The notes beneath the pieces are model-generated. The model saw nothing but the letters and a program-made list of their open reading frames with translations. It was not told the origin of the DNA and did no database searches. A program made the position numbers and the translations under genes. From assembly GCA_028284675.1 (NCBI GenBank), contig JANQRI010000008.1:1-64000 (forward strand): 64,000 bases of DNA, in the 5' to 3' direction. How positions within the stretch are numbered: the first letter of the stretch is position 1; the number at the start of each line of letters is the position of its first letter. This DNA comes from Gammaproteobacteria bacterium (GTDB lineage Bacteria > Pseudomonadota > Gammaproteobacteria > HTCC5015). Of the stretch, positions 53,392 to 61,751 are shown piece by piece.

Positions 53392-53844
53392 TTATACATA
53401 TGGATCAGCATAGCCCAGCTTGTGCAATATCTTCTTCTCCAGCGTTTCCATTGCCTGTGCAGCCTCACTCTCAACGTGATCATAACCCTGCAAGTGCAAC
53501 ATTCCATGAATGATCATATGCGCCCAATGTGACTCCAGTGTTTTATCCTGTTCACTGGCTTCCCGACTCAAAACTGATGCGCAAATCGCTATATCACCTA
53601 ACAGCAGCCTGCCATCACTATCAGTAATATTCATCGGAAATGATAAAACATTCGTAGGCTTGATCTTATGACGGTACAAGGAATTAAGTTTTTGCGATTC
53701 CTGCTCATCAACAATTTTGACACTTACTGATATCGGCTGCGTCCCCAAATACGCAGATTCAACCCAGGTATCAATATCAGCTTTATCGGGCACTCGTGTT
53801 TCCGCGCAATCGTTAATCAGGCAGACATAGATATCATTCTTCAT
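53392..53844 (-). CDS. ybeY: endoribonuclease YbeY
   Basis: Zinc-dependent RNase for 16S rRNA 3' maturation and ribosome quality control. 150 residues from the Met at 53844 (MKNDIYVCLIND) with GAGGG upstream, overlapping the phoH end by 11 bp. The metal motif HMIIHGMLHLQGYDH is intact, as is TNVLSFPM. A longer N-terminus is open but not homologous. Confidence 0.95.
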   Translation of the reverse strand: MKNDIYVCLINDCAETRVPDKADIDTWVESAYLGTQPISVSVKIVDEQESQKLNSLYRHKIKPTNVLSFPMNITDSDGRLLLGDIAICASVLSREASEQDKTLESHWAHMIIHGMLHLQGYDHVESEAAQAMETLEKKILHKLGYADPYV

Positions 53845-54805
53845 CACGCCCTCTGTCATTGCGCTGGTAAGCGTCAACGATTTTTTGCACCAGCGGATGC
53901 CTGACCACATCACCGGAATCAAAATATATAAAGCGCACATCTTTCAGATCACGTAACACCTGGATTACATGCCGCAAACCCGAGCGACGCTGCTGCGGTA
54001 AATCAATCTGAGTGATATCGCCGGTAACAACCGCTGTTGAACCAAAACCTATCCGGGTTAAAAACATTTTCATCTGCTCAATCGTGGTATTTTGTGCCTC
54101 ATCCATGATGACAAATGCGTTATTTAAGGTTCGACCGCGCATGTAGGCCAGCGGCGCTACTTCTATTACATTTTTCTCAATCAGCTTTTCGACTTTCTCA
54201 AAACCCAGCATTTCATAAAGTGCGTCATACATAGGCCGCAGATAGGGGTCCACTTTTTGCGCCATATCACCTGGCAAAAAGCCCAAGCGCTCACCGGCCT
54301 CCACCGCGGGACGCACTAACACCAGTCGTCTGACGCGATCCTGCTCCAATGCCTCCACCGCACAGGCGGCCGCCAGATAGGTTTTGCCTGTACCCGCCGG
54401 ACCGATACCAAACGTTAAATCGCTGACCCTAATAGACTCCACATATTCACGCTGATGCGAACCGCGCACTCTGATCTTGCCCCGATGCGTTCGGATAACG
54501 GGCATATCCGCGGAGTTCTTTGCAAAACTTTCAACCGCCGCACTCTGCAAATGCACATTGACCAGCTCCGGGGTAATTGTCTCCTCCGCACTCACTCTGT
54601 AGAGATCTTTCAATACCTCGCAAGCACCATTAATTGCCGCCGCATCACCTTTAATTTTGAAAATATTGCTACGGCTGTGTATTTCAACGCCCAAACGTTG
54701 TTCGATTTGCTGGATATGAGCATCCATCTGACCACACAAATTAGCCAGACGCATGTTGTCTTCCGGTTGCAGTATTAAATCCAGGGATTCTGAGTGCGCG
54801 GTCAA
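53834..54805 (-). CDS. ybeZ: PhoH-family ATPase
   Basis: 323 residues. KH-like N-terminal region followed by a P-loop domain: Walker A GPAGTGKT (about 139), TRPAVEAGEKLG-like LVRPAVEAGERLGFLPGD, VAPLAYMRGRTL, Walker B VIMDEAQNTT. It works with YbeY. TTG at 54805 is used because family alignment requires residues before the first ATG (18 codons in). Starts 61 bp after miaB. Confidence 0.94.
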   Translation of the reverse strand: MTAHSESLDLILQPEDNMRLANLCGQMDAHIQQIEQRLGVEIHSRSNIFKIKGDAAAINGACEVLKDLYRVSAEETITPELVNVHLQSAAVESFAKNSADMPVIRTHRGKIRVRGSHQREYVESIRVSDLTFGIGPAGTGKTYLAAACAVEALEQDRVRRLVLVRPAVEAGERLGFLPGDMAQKVDPYLRPMYDALYEMLGFEKVEKLIEKNVIEVAPLAYMRGRTLNNAFVIMDEAQNTTIEQMKMFLTRIGFGSTAVVTGDITQIDLPQQRRSGLRHVIQVLRDLKDVRFIYFDSGDVVRHPLVQKIVDAYQRNDRGRDEE

Positions 54806-54866
54806 TGTTGCAGTTCTAAAAGTTTTCCAAATTAATATACGGCCAAAAATTGCGCATTACAAAATA

Positions 54867-56231
54867 TTACGCGCAGGCCATGGATTTTTTATCGGGCGCT
54901 GCTGTTTCAAGCAACTGCCCACGCAAAGAGTTTGGCATGACTTCAGTGATTCGCAAGCATACCATTTGGCCTATCAATTCAGGGTCGCCGGCAAAGTTAA
55001 CCACCCGATTGTTTTCAGTCCGACCAGACAAATGTGCTGCACTTTTTTTCGAAAGCCCTTCAACCAGAACCATTTGTTCGCTATCGAGCATCCCTTGACT
55101 GATTTTTTGCGCATTAGCGGTAATAGTCGCCTGCAATCGTGCAAGACGTTCTTTTTTGATATCAGCCGGCACAGTATCCACCATCGCGGCAGCGGGAGTA
55201 CCTGGTCGGGCGCTATAGACAAAACTGTAAGACTGATCAAACCCCACATCAGCTATCAACTGCATCGTCGCATCAAAATCTGCCGCCGACTCGTTCGGAA
55301 AACCAACGATAAAATCGGATGAAATACAGATATTTGGCCGCACCCGCCGCAACGCCCGAATCTTTGCTTTGTACTCAAGTGCAGTATAACCGCGCTTCAT
55401 CATTGCGAGTATGCGATCCGAACCGCTCTGCACCGGTAAATGCAAATGATCACAAAGCTTAGGGATTTCGGCATAAGCCCGGATCAGCTCATCGCTAAAT
55501 TCAGCCGGGTGGGATGTCGTAAAACGAATACGCTCAATGCCGTTTATTGCTGAAACATAATACAACAAGGTTGCAAAATCACAAATTGTGCCTTCAAAAG
55601 TTACCCCTCGATAGGCATTCACATTTTGCCCCAGCAAAGTCACTTCTTTAACACCCTTTAATGTTAAACGCACAATCTCTGCAATAACATCATCCAACGG
55701 CCTGCTGACCTCTTCACCCCGGGTATATGGCACGACACAGAAAGAGCAGTATTTGCTACAACCCTCCATAATGGAAACAAATGCGGTCGAACCTTGGATT
55801 CTGGGCTCAGGCAGATTATCGAATTTCTCAATCTGGGGAAATGATATATCGACGACCGGGGTTTTCGCCTTGATCACACTATCGAGCATAGTGGGCAAAC
55901 GGTGCAAAGTCTGCGGGCCAAACACAATATCGACAAAAGGCGCACGCTCCCGCAATGCCCCTCCCTCCTGACTGGCAACACAACCCCCAACTCCAATCAC
56001 GACACCCGGGTTTCGTTCTTTCAGGGGTCTCCAACGACCCAGTTCAGAAAATACTTTTTCCTGTGCTTTTTCACGCACCGAGCAGGTGTTCAACAGCAAA
56101 ATATCTGCATTTTCAGGCTTCTCAGCCTTTTCCAGCCCATGCGAATCAGCGAGCACATCAAAAATTTTGTCAGAATCATATTCATTCATCTGACAACCAT
56201 GTGTTTTTATATACAGTTTTTTAGCCGACAT
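54867..56231 (-). CDS. miaB: tRNA-2-methylthio-N6-isopentenyladenosine methylthiotransferase
   Basis: Radical-SAM enzyme that adds the methylthio group to A37 of tRNAs. 454 residues. N-terminal cluster cysteines (THGCQMN, LNTCSVRE, GGCVA), radical-SAM motif CSKYCSFC and C-terminal TRAM-like part (LVEGLSKK...GRTENNRVVNF). First gene of the miaB-phoH-ybeY-corC-lnt group; divergent from kdsA. Confidence 0.97.
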   Translation of the reverse strand: MSAKKLYIKTHGCQMNEYDSDKIFDVLADSHGLEKAEKPENADILLLNTCSVREKAQEKVFSELGRWRPLKERNPGVVIGVGGCVASQEGGALRERAPFVDIVFGPQTLHRLPTMLDSVIKAKTPVVDISFPQIEKFDNLPEPRIQGSTAFVSIMEGCSKYCSFCVVPYTRGEEVSRPLDDVIAEIVRLTLKGVKEVTLLGQNVNAYRGVTFEGTICDFATLLYYVSAINGIERIRFTTSHPAEFSDELIRAYAEIPKLCDHLHLPVQSGSDRILAMMKRGYTALEYKAKIRALRRVRPNICISSDFIVGFPNESAADFDATMQLIADVGFDQSYSFVYSARPGTPAAAMVDTVPADIKKERLARLQATITANAQKISQGMLDSEQMVLVEGLSKKSAAHLSGRTENNRVVNFAGDPELIGQMVCLRITEVMPNSLRGQLLETAAPDKKSMACA

Positions 56232-56436
56232 CGGAAAAGCACCGCAAATATAAAGACGGATACCGCCTAAAGGACTCTTTCATTTTAAATATTTCATTAA
56301 AAATCAAACAGTTACAAAATAACCACAGTCGTATCCCAAGGATCATACCATGCACCAAATTGAACTCCATGTTAGAATGGCAGGTTGTTTAAGCTTTTAA
56401 CCAAAACTGTCCGGCCAAAGAGGACGCTAACAAATA

Positions 56437-57276
56437 ATGCCTGAAAAAACTATAGTTGATGTCGGCAATATCCGCTGCGGAAGCGAAACCTTATTTCTGA
56501 TCTCGGGCCCCTGCGTGATTGAAAACAAATCCGTGATGTTCAAAACCGCAGAGACTCTCAAAAAACTCTCGGAAAAACTGCAGATACCACTGATCTTTAA
56601 ATCCTCATTTCAAAAAGACAATCGCAGCTCGCTCGACAACTATATGGGCCCGGGCCTCGACGAAGGCCTGAAAATGCTGGGTGAAATTCGACATGAATTC
56701 GACTTGCCGGTGCTGTCTGATGTCCACTACCCCGAGCAAATTGATGCAGCAGCCGAAGTACTGGATATACTGCAAATTCCAGCGTATCTGTGCATGCAGA
56801 CAAGCCTGGTGGTCGCAGCCGCGAAAACAGGCAAAGTCGTCAACCTGAAGCACGGCCAGTTTCTCGCGCCGGAAAACATGGACAAACCGGCCCAAAAAAT
56901 CAAAGACACCGGCAATAGCAATATCATTCTAACCGAGCGCGGCTATACTTTCGGCTATAACGACTTGGTCGTGGACCCCCGCAGCTTTTATCATATGAAC
57001 CAAACCGGCTACCCGGTTGTGTTTGACATCACCCACAGCATCCGCAAATATGGCATTCCCAGTGCCGACCCGCGTGGCGGTGCCAGACAATTTCTGCCGA
57101 CACTGGCACGAGCCGGCGTCGCTTCCGGCGTAGATGGTGTTTTCATTGAAGCACACCCGGAACCGGCCCAAGCACTCTGCGATGCCGCCAGCCAAATGCC
57201 ACTCAGCGGCATGGAAGATTTTCTGCAACCCTTAATCGACATTCATAAGCTTGAAGTAAGCTATCGCACGGAATAA
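56437..57276 (+). CDS. kdsA: 3-deoxy-8-phosphooctulonate (KDO8P) synthase, metal-dependent type
   Basis: Condenses arabinose-5-phosphate with phosphoenolpyruvate to KDO-8-phosphate. 279 residues. All four metal ligands of the metal-dependent class are visible: Cys26 (SGPCVIE), His200 (FDITHS), Glu238 (FIEAHP) and Asp249 (LCDAAS). Substrate loops FKSSFQKDNRSS, GPGLDEGLKM and SDVHYP are normal. The sequence is somewhat divergent from classical KdsA (DPRGGARQFL in place of the long flexible loop), so a related ulosonate synthase is not excluded. It is the first gene of a three-gene operon, followed after 3 bp by the aldolase-CBS gene. Confidence 0.93.
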   Translation: MPEKTIVDVGNIRCGSETLFLISGPCVIENKSVMFKTAETLKKLSEKLQIPLIFKSSFQKDNRSSLDNYMGPGLDEGLKMLGEIRHEFDLPVLSDVHYPEQIDAAAEVLDILQIPAYLCMQTSLVVAAAKTGKVVNLKHGQFLAPENMDKPAQKIKDTGNSNIILTERGYTFGYNDLVVDPRSFYHMNQTGYPVVFDITHSIRKYGIPSADPRGGARQFLPTLARAGVASGVDGVFIEAHPEPAQALCDAASQMPLSGMEDFLQPLIDIHKLEVSYRTE

Positions 57277-57279
57277 ACC

Positions 57280-58296
57280 ATGGAACTTTACCTAGACTCA
57301 GTTGATTTGAATGAAATACAAGAAGCTTTCGAGCTTGGCTTTTTAACCGGCTTGACCACAACCCCAACATTTATGCACCGTCATGGAGTATCCGATATTG
57401 ATGGCATGATCCTTAAACTCGGGGAAATGGTTCCGATCTTACAGGTAGAGGCCCTGGGCCGTAACGCCGATGAAATTCACGCCGAGGCACATCGCCTGAT
57501 TGAAATCGGTGTCGATCCCAAAAAGACCGTATTCAAAATACCGGTTTCATTTGAAGGCGTCAAAGTCTGCAAACGACTGAGTGACGAAGGGCTGATGACC
57601 AACATTCATCTGGTTTACACCTTGCAGCAAACCTATATGGCACTGGAGGCAGGAGCCACTTATGTATGCCCACTGGTAGGCCGCCTTCAAGATCAAGGGC
57701 ACGACGCGCTGGCTTTAATCGAGCAGTGTGTAAATGCAGTAGAACTTTATGACTACAATGCAAAAATCATGTTCTCCTCGGTGCGCCACCCGGAACACGT
57801 TCGCAATGCAATCAATCTTGGTGTACATACCTGCACCGTGCCATACAAAGTACTTAAGCAACTCACTGAAAATAATTTTACTACCGTAGGCACCGAGCAA
57901 TTTCTGGAGCATACCCGCCTGATGACAGTCAAGGTGCGTGATGCCATTCGCCCAAGCAATCCACTGGTCCCTGCAGATACCCGATTGACCGACGCTGTGG
58001 TCAAAATGACCGAGTCCGGCTTTGGCTGTGTGACGGTAGTCGACAAGCAAGGCCAACTGATCGGCGCATTTACTGACGGAGACTTGCGGCGACTTATCCA
58101 AAAAGATGGCCATGACGCGCTGCAGAAAACGCTCGCAGACCTGGAGTTTAAGGAACCGATATCAGTGAGTGCAGATTTATTACTGAATGAGGCGCAAGCT
58201 ATATTTCGCCAGTCACATGTCGACACATTGATTGTAATCGATAACGACAAGCCCATCGGCATACTCGACATTCAGGACTTGAATGAAAACGTGTGA
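57280..58296 (+). CDS. transaldolase/F6P-aldolase-like domain fused to KdsD-type CBS pair
   Basis: 338 residues. Residues 1-225 follow the fructose-6-phosphate aldolase (TalC/FSA) fold: MELYLDS with Asp6, TVFKIPVSFEG with the Schiff-base Lys86, and Arg135 for phosphate. At positions lined with the FSA active site the residues differ: Thr28 in place of Asn (TTTPT), His110 for Thr, Leu132 for Tyr. Residues 225-338 are two CBS motifs with IGAFTDGDLRRL, the signature of the C-terminal half of arabinose-5-phosphate isomerase KdsD. It sits between kdsA and a KdsC-like gene with 3-bp and 0-bp spacing. Inferred role: makes or regulates the aldose phosphate used by KdsA. Activity is not proven. Confidence 0.88.
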   Translation: MELYLDSVDLNEIQEAFELGFLTGLTTTPTFMHRHGVSDIDGMILKLGEMVPILQVEALGRNADEIHAEAHRLIEIGVDPKKTVFKIPVSFEGVKVCKRLSDEGLMTNIHLVYTLQQTYMALEAGATYVCPLVGRLQDQGHDALALIEQCVNAVELYDYNAKIMFSSVRHPEHVRNAINLGVHTCTVPYKVLKQLTENNFTTVGTEQFLEHTRLMTVKVRDAIRPSNPLVPADTRLTDAVVKMTESGFGCVTVVDKQGQLIGAFTDGDLRRLIQKDGHDALQKTLADLEFKEPISVSADLLLNEAQAIFRQSHVDTLIVIDNDKPIGILDIQDLNENV

Positions 58297-59025
58297 ATGA
58301 ATGACACCACCTATCAAGTCACGCAAAAGTTCACCGAGCTGGGTGGCGAATTTTTGGCTTCGCCCACCGAGCTACAACTTAAGCTCAAAAACATCAAAGC
58401 ATTCCTGTTTGATTGGGACGGAGTATTTAATGCCGGCATAAAAACCGGCACTGATGGCAGTACTTTTTCTGAGACAGACTCAATGGGTACAAACCTGCTC
58501 AGATTTGGGCACTGGCTTGAGCATGAACAACTCCCAACCTTCGTAATACTGACAGGCGAAAATAATATTGCTGCTACCGAGCTGGCGAAAAGAGAACACT
58601 ACACGGCTGTATACTATAAAGCCCGAAATAAATCCCTGGCCTTATCCCATTTACAAAAAAACGCCGGAATTTCAGCAGAAGAGATCGCGTTTTGCTTCGA
58701 TGACGTTCTGGATCTGCCAGTCGCAAAACAATGCGGCCTGCGCTTTCTTGTTCGCCGCAGCGGGAGCCCATTGTTTGAAGATTATACAAAAAACCAAGAC
58801 CTCTGCGACTACGCAACAGCTAACAGCGGCGCCAACCACGCAGTACGGGAAATTTGCGAACTTATACTTGGCCTAACTGGTCAATTCGATCGGGTTATCG
58901 AGGAGCGCTGCAAATTCGAAGCACCATACCAACACTATCTCGAACACCGTAACTCAGTTACACCTGATATGTATATAGAGCAATCCGGTCAAATAATCCC
59001 GGAAGCATCTGCAAATTCAACATAA
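58297..59025 (+). CDS. KdsC-like HAD phosphatase
   Basis: 242 residues. A HAD core of the YrbI/KdsC (C0-capless) type: LFDWDGVFNAG with nucleophile Asp39 and acid Asp41, Thr86 (ILTGEN), Lys112 (ARNKSLAL) and the Asp135-Asp136 pair (FCFDDVLDLPV). The 30-residue N-terminal and ~60-residue C-terminal extensions are additional to KdsC. It starts immediately after the stop of the aldolase-CBS gene (TGA ATG), so translational coupling is expected. Likely dephosphorylates the product of the operon's KDO8P synthase. Confidence 0.88.
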   Translation: MNDTTYQVTQKFTELGGEFLASPTELQLKLKNIKAFLFDWDGVFNAGIKTGTDGSTFSETDSMGTNLLRFGHWLEHEQLPTFVILTGENNIAATELAKREHYTAVYYKARNKSLALSHLQKNAGISAEEIAFCFDDVLDLPVAKQCGLRFLVRRSGSPLFEDYTKNQDLCDYATANSGANHAVREICELILGLTGQFDRVIEERCKFEAPYQHYLEHRNSVTPDMYIEQSGQIIPEASANST

Positions 59026-59291
59026 AAAAACCACAGCAACGTAGCGAGCGATACGCGGTAGAGGCCGGCTGGACACTGCAAAACTCACTCCCGAGACAAA
59101 CCTGTGAGCCTCATCGTTTTTCCAGCGTCTTAAACGGTTGCCACTTGCAGCGACATCCGAAAAAAGCGAGTATGAACCGAAAATCACTTTTCGGAAACAT
59201 TCCGCAAAACAACAAACAAAACACCCGAAACCACCCGGCAACCAGAGCTTTTAAAACCGCCTAAACCCTGCACTTAACAACAAAATATCCA

Positions 59292-60458
59292 ATGAATTCG
59301 ATTCGTCACAGTATTTCAGCATACCGCTCTTTACTAAATAACCATAACAAGCTGGCGATGGCCACAGTCGTGGAAGTCAGTGGCTCCACCTACCACAGGC
59401 CTGGAGCCCGAATGTTTATTGATGAAAACCTGGAACACACAGGCAGTATCAGCGGCGGCTGTCTTGAAAAAGATTTAATACAAAAAACCTGGTGGAACCT
59501 GCGTGAAGGAACACCGCTGATTACTTACGATACTCGAATAGAAGATGAAAGCAGTAGCACAGAACTTCCAACCGGGCCTTTTAATACCGGCTGCAGTGGA
59601 CTGGTGCATGTTTTATTAGAGGAAATCAAGAACGATGATGCATATAACCCGATTACAGTAATGCAATGGGTATTCGACACGCAAACACCTGCGGTTATTG
59701 CCACCGTATATCGGAATAACGGACTTACTAATATTCAAATCGGTGAACGCGCCATACTACAGAACCCTGACGACCCAATAAGCTCAAACATCAAAAACCC
59801 TGCACTTTTAAACGCCATACAAAAATCGATGCTCGACACTCTGCACACCGGCCATACCGGATGCCATCAATTTAGCACTGCAAATGCATCAGCTGATGTT
59901 CTGATCGAAGTGCTTAATCCACCACGTTCATTATATCTATTTGGAGCCGGCGATGATGCAAAACCTGTCGTCACACAGGCCAGACAACTTGGCTGGCAAA
60001 CCTGCTTGATCGATCATCGTACACATTTGGCAAACAGCAACAGGTTCCCGGACGCAGACATTATTCTCCCGCTGAAAGATGTACAGGCATTGCCAATGCG
60101 CCCTCCTGCACCCGACAGTGCCGCTGTGATTATGACACATAATATTGCTCGCGATGCCGAACTGATTCCTGCACTATTGCAGTACAAATTATTCTATATC
60201 GGCCTGCTGGGCCCTGCCGCCAGACTGCAACGCCTGAAAAACTACTGGCACCGGCAAAATATAAAAATCACGGTTAAACAGATGGAACAACTGCATGCGC
60301 CCATCGGATTAGATCTGGGTGCAGATAACGCGGCAGAAATCGCAATTGCAGTCATCGCTGAAATTATCGCAACGAGCAACCAACGGTGTGGCGGCATGCT
60401 TAAACAACAGAACCAGCCCTTACATGAGCCCGCCAAACACTATCAACACACGCTCTAA
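59292..60458 (+). CDS. xdhC: XdhC/CoxI-family molybdenum-hydroxylase maturation protein
   Basis: 388 residues. N-terminal XdhC motif (ATVVEVSGSTYHRPGARM, GSISGGCLEKDL) and C-terminal Rossmann domain (SLYLFGAGDDAKPVV, YIGLLGPAARLQRL, APIGLDLGADNAAEIAIAV). Such proteins bind and sulfurate the Mo cofactor for insertion into xanthine-oxidase-family enzymes. Convergent with the mocA-like gene and upstream of the iorAB-like genes, so one functional locus. Confidence 0.94.
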   Translation: MNSIRHSISAYRSLLNNHNKLAMATVVEVSGSTYHRPGARMFIDENLEHTGSISGGCLEKDLIQKTWWNLREGTPLITYDTRIEDESSSTELPTGPFNTGCSGLVHVLLEEIKNDDAYNPITVMQWVFDTQTPAVIATVYRNNGLTNIQIGERAILQNPDDPISSNIKNPALLNAIQKSMLDTLHTGHTGCHQFSTANASADVLIEVLNPPRSLYLFGAGDDAKPVVTQARQLGWQTCLIDHRTHLANSNRFPDADIILPLKDVQALPMRPPAPDSAAVIMTHNIARDAELIPALLQYKLFYIGLLGPAARLQRLKNYWHRQNIKITVKQMEQLHAPIGLDLGADNAAEIAIAVIAEIIATSNQRCGGMLKQQNQPLHEPAKHYQHTL

Positions 60459-60507
60459 AAAATGCACCCACCAAAAATTGCTTATTTATCAACGTAACCG
60501 CAGCGCT

Positions 60508-61104
60508 TCAGGCATACTCCCGACCTCTCAACTCCAGCATATCCCCGGGAGTATCCAAATCGAATTCAGCTCTTGGCATTTCAATTGCCAATGGACTCAT
60601 TGCCTGCAATACAGCGGCTGCACCATCACCTGAGCCACCTTTTAGCAACAGTGGAAAAGCACTTTTCGGAAAAATAACCGGGATTCTTGATGTATCCGCA
60701 TAACGAGCAGCTACCGCCTGCTCCGGGTTTTGCTTCCATAACCGCACCAATGAGCCGATATCATCAGGCTGTATTAACCATTGGTCTACAGTCACAAGCA
60801 ATAAACCATCGCTCTCATATTGTAGATTTGATACCCCGCAACATATTGAGCTTCGCATCCCAACAGGCCAGTCCGGGTTATAACAAACGGGTATAGTCGC
60901 CGGCAATACAGCCGCCACTTCTTCAGCATTAGCCCCCAGCACAACCAGCGGTGGTGTATCAACTTGCGGAGATATCATTTCGACAACACGCAGCAATAAA
61001 GGCTTACCCCGGTAGCTTACAAGCTGTTTTATTTGCCCGAGACGACTCGAAGCACCTGCAGCCAGTATCAATGCACCTAAACGTGGAATTACTTTTTGGC
61101 ACAT
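60508..61104 (-). CDS. mocA: MocA-like molybdenum cofactor cytidylyltransferase
   Basis: 198 residues. The nucleotidyltransferase loop LILAAGASSRLGQIKQLVSYRGKPLL and the later VTVDQWLI and RIPVIFPKSAF with GDGAAAVL match the MobA/MocA family. In xanthine-oxidase-type loci the family makes the molybdopterin cytosine dinucleotide form. Transcribed against its neighbours, but its function fits the flanking xdhC and iorA genes. Confidence 0.92.
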   Translation of the reverse strand: MCQKVIPRLGALILAAGASSRLGQIKQLVSYRGKPLLLRVVEMISPQVDTPPLVVLGANAEEVAAVLPATIPVCYNPDWPVGMRSSICCGVSNLQYESDGLLLVTVDQWLIQPDDIGSLVRLWKQNPEQAVAARYADTSRIPVIFPKSAFPLLLKGGSGDGAAAVLQAMSPLAIEMPRAEFDLDTPGDMLELRGREYA

Positions 61105-61277
61105 GTTGATTCCGTCACAATATATTCACAGAAACCAGTGTAACCCGAAACAATGAGTATACAAACCCTGCTTCATAAAAATCGGAACAGTGCCATACTC
61201 ACCCTAAAAACCATGTAAAATTTTCTAACGGTTTGCTATGCTTTTAGACTCTGCCCTCTTCCAGCCACCGCAAGGAG

Positions 61278-61751
61278 ATGATTATGGCGGTTACACTCAC
61301 TATCAATGGTGAATCAAAAACAGTTAATGCCGAAGACGATACCCCTCTACTCTGGGTATTACGTGACGAACTGAACCTCACCGGCACAAAATACGGTTGC
61401 GGTATCGCGCAATGCGGTGCATGCACCGTTCATGTGAACAATTTGCCACGGCGCTCCTGTGTAACCCCAATTAAATCCATTGAAGGTATGCAGATTACCA
61501 CAATCGAAGGCCTTGATGGCCCGGTTGCCGAGGCGGTACAAGCCGCGTGGCAAAAAATTGATGTACCGCAATGCGGCTTTTGCCAAACCGGCCAGGTTAT
61601 GAGCGCGGTTGGCCTGCTCAACAGTATACGCAAGCCTGACGATGCAGATATAGATAACGGTATGACCGGAAACATATGTCGCTGCGCAACCTATGTACGC
61701 ATCCGCAACGCAATCCATGATGCCGCCGGAATACTGGAGAAGCAAAAATGA
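61278..61751 (+). CDS. [2Fe-2S] subunit of molybdenum hydroxylase (IorA-like)
   Basis: 157 residues. Two [2Fe-2S] sites: the plant-ferredoxin type (CGIAQCGACTVHVNN...C) and the helical CGFCQTGQVMSA ... GNICRCATYVRI. It transfers electrons from the Mo centre of the large subunit. The stop overlaps the start of the large-subunit gene by four bases (ATGA). AAGGAG precedes the ATG region. Confidence 0.95.
   Translation: MIMAVTLTINGESKTVNAEDDTPLLWVLRDELNLTGTKYGCGIAQCGACTVHVNNLPRRSCVTPIKSIEGMQITTIEGLDGPVAEAVQAAWQKIDVPQCGFCQTGQVMSAVGLLNSIRKPDDADIDNGMTGNICRCATYVRIRNAIHDAAGILEKQK

Noticed and set aside
59026..59291. Possible small RNA or gene between the HAD phosphatase and xdhC
   Set aside because: No convincing hairpin with T-run, no promoter and no protein character.
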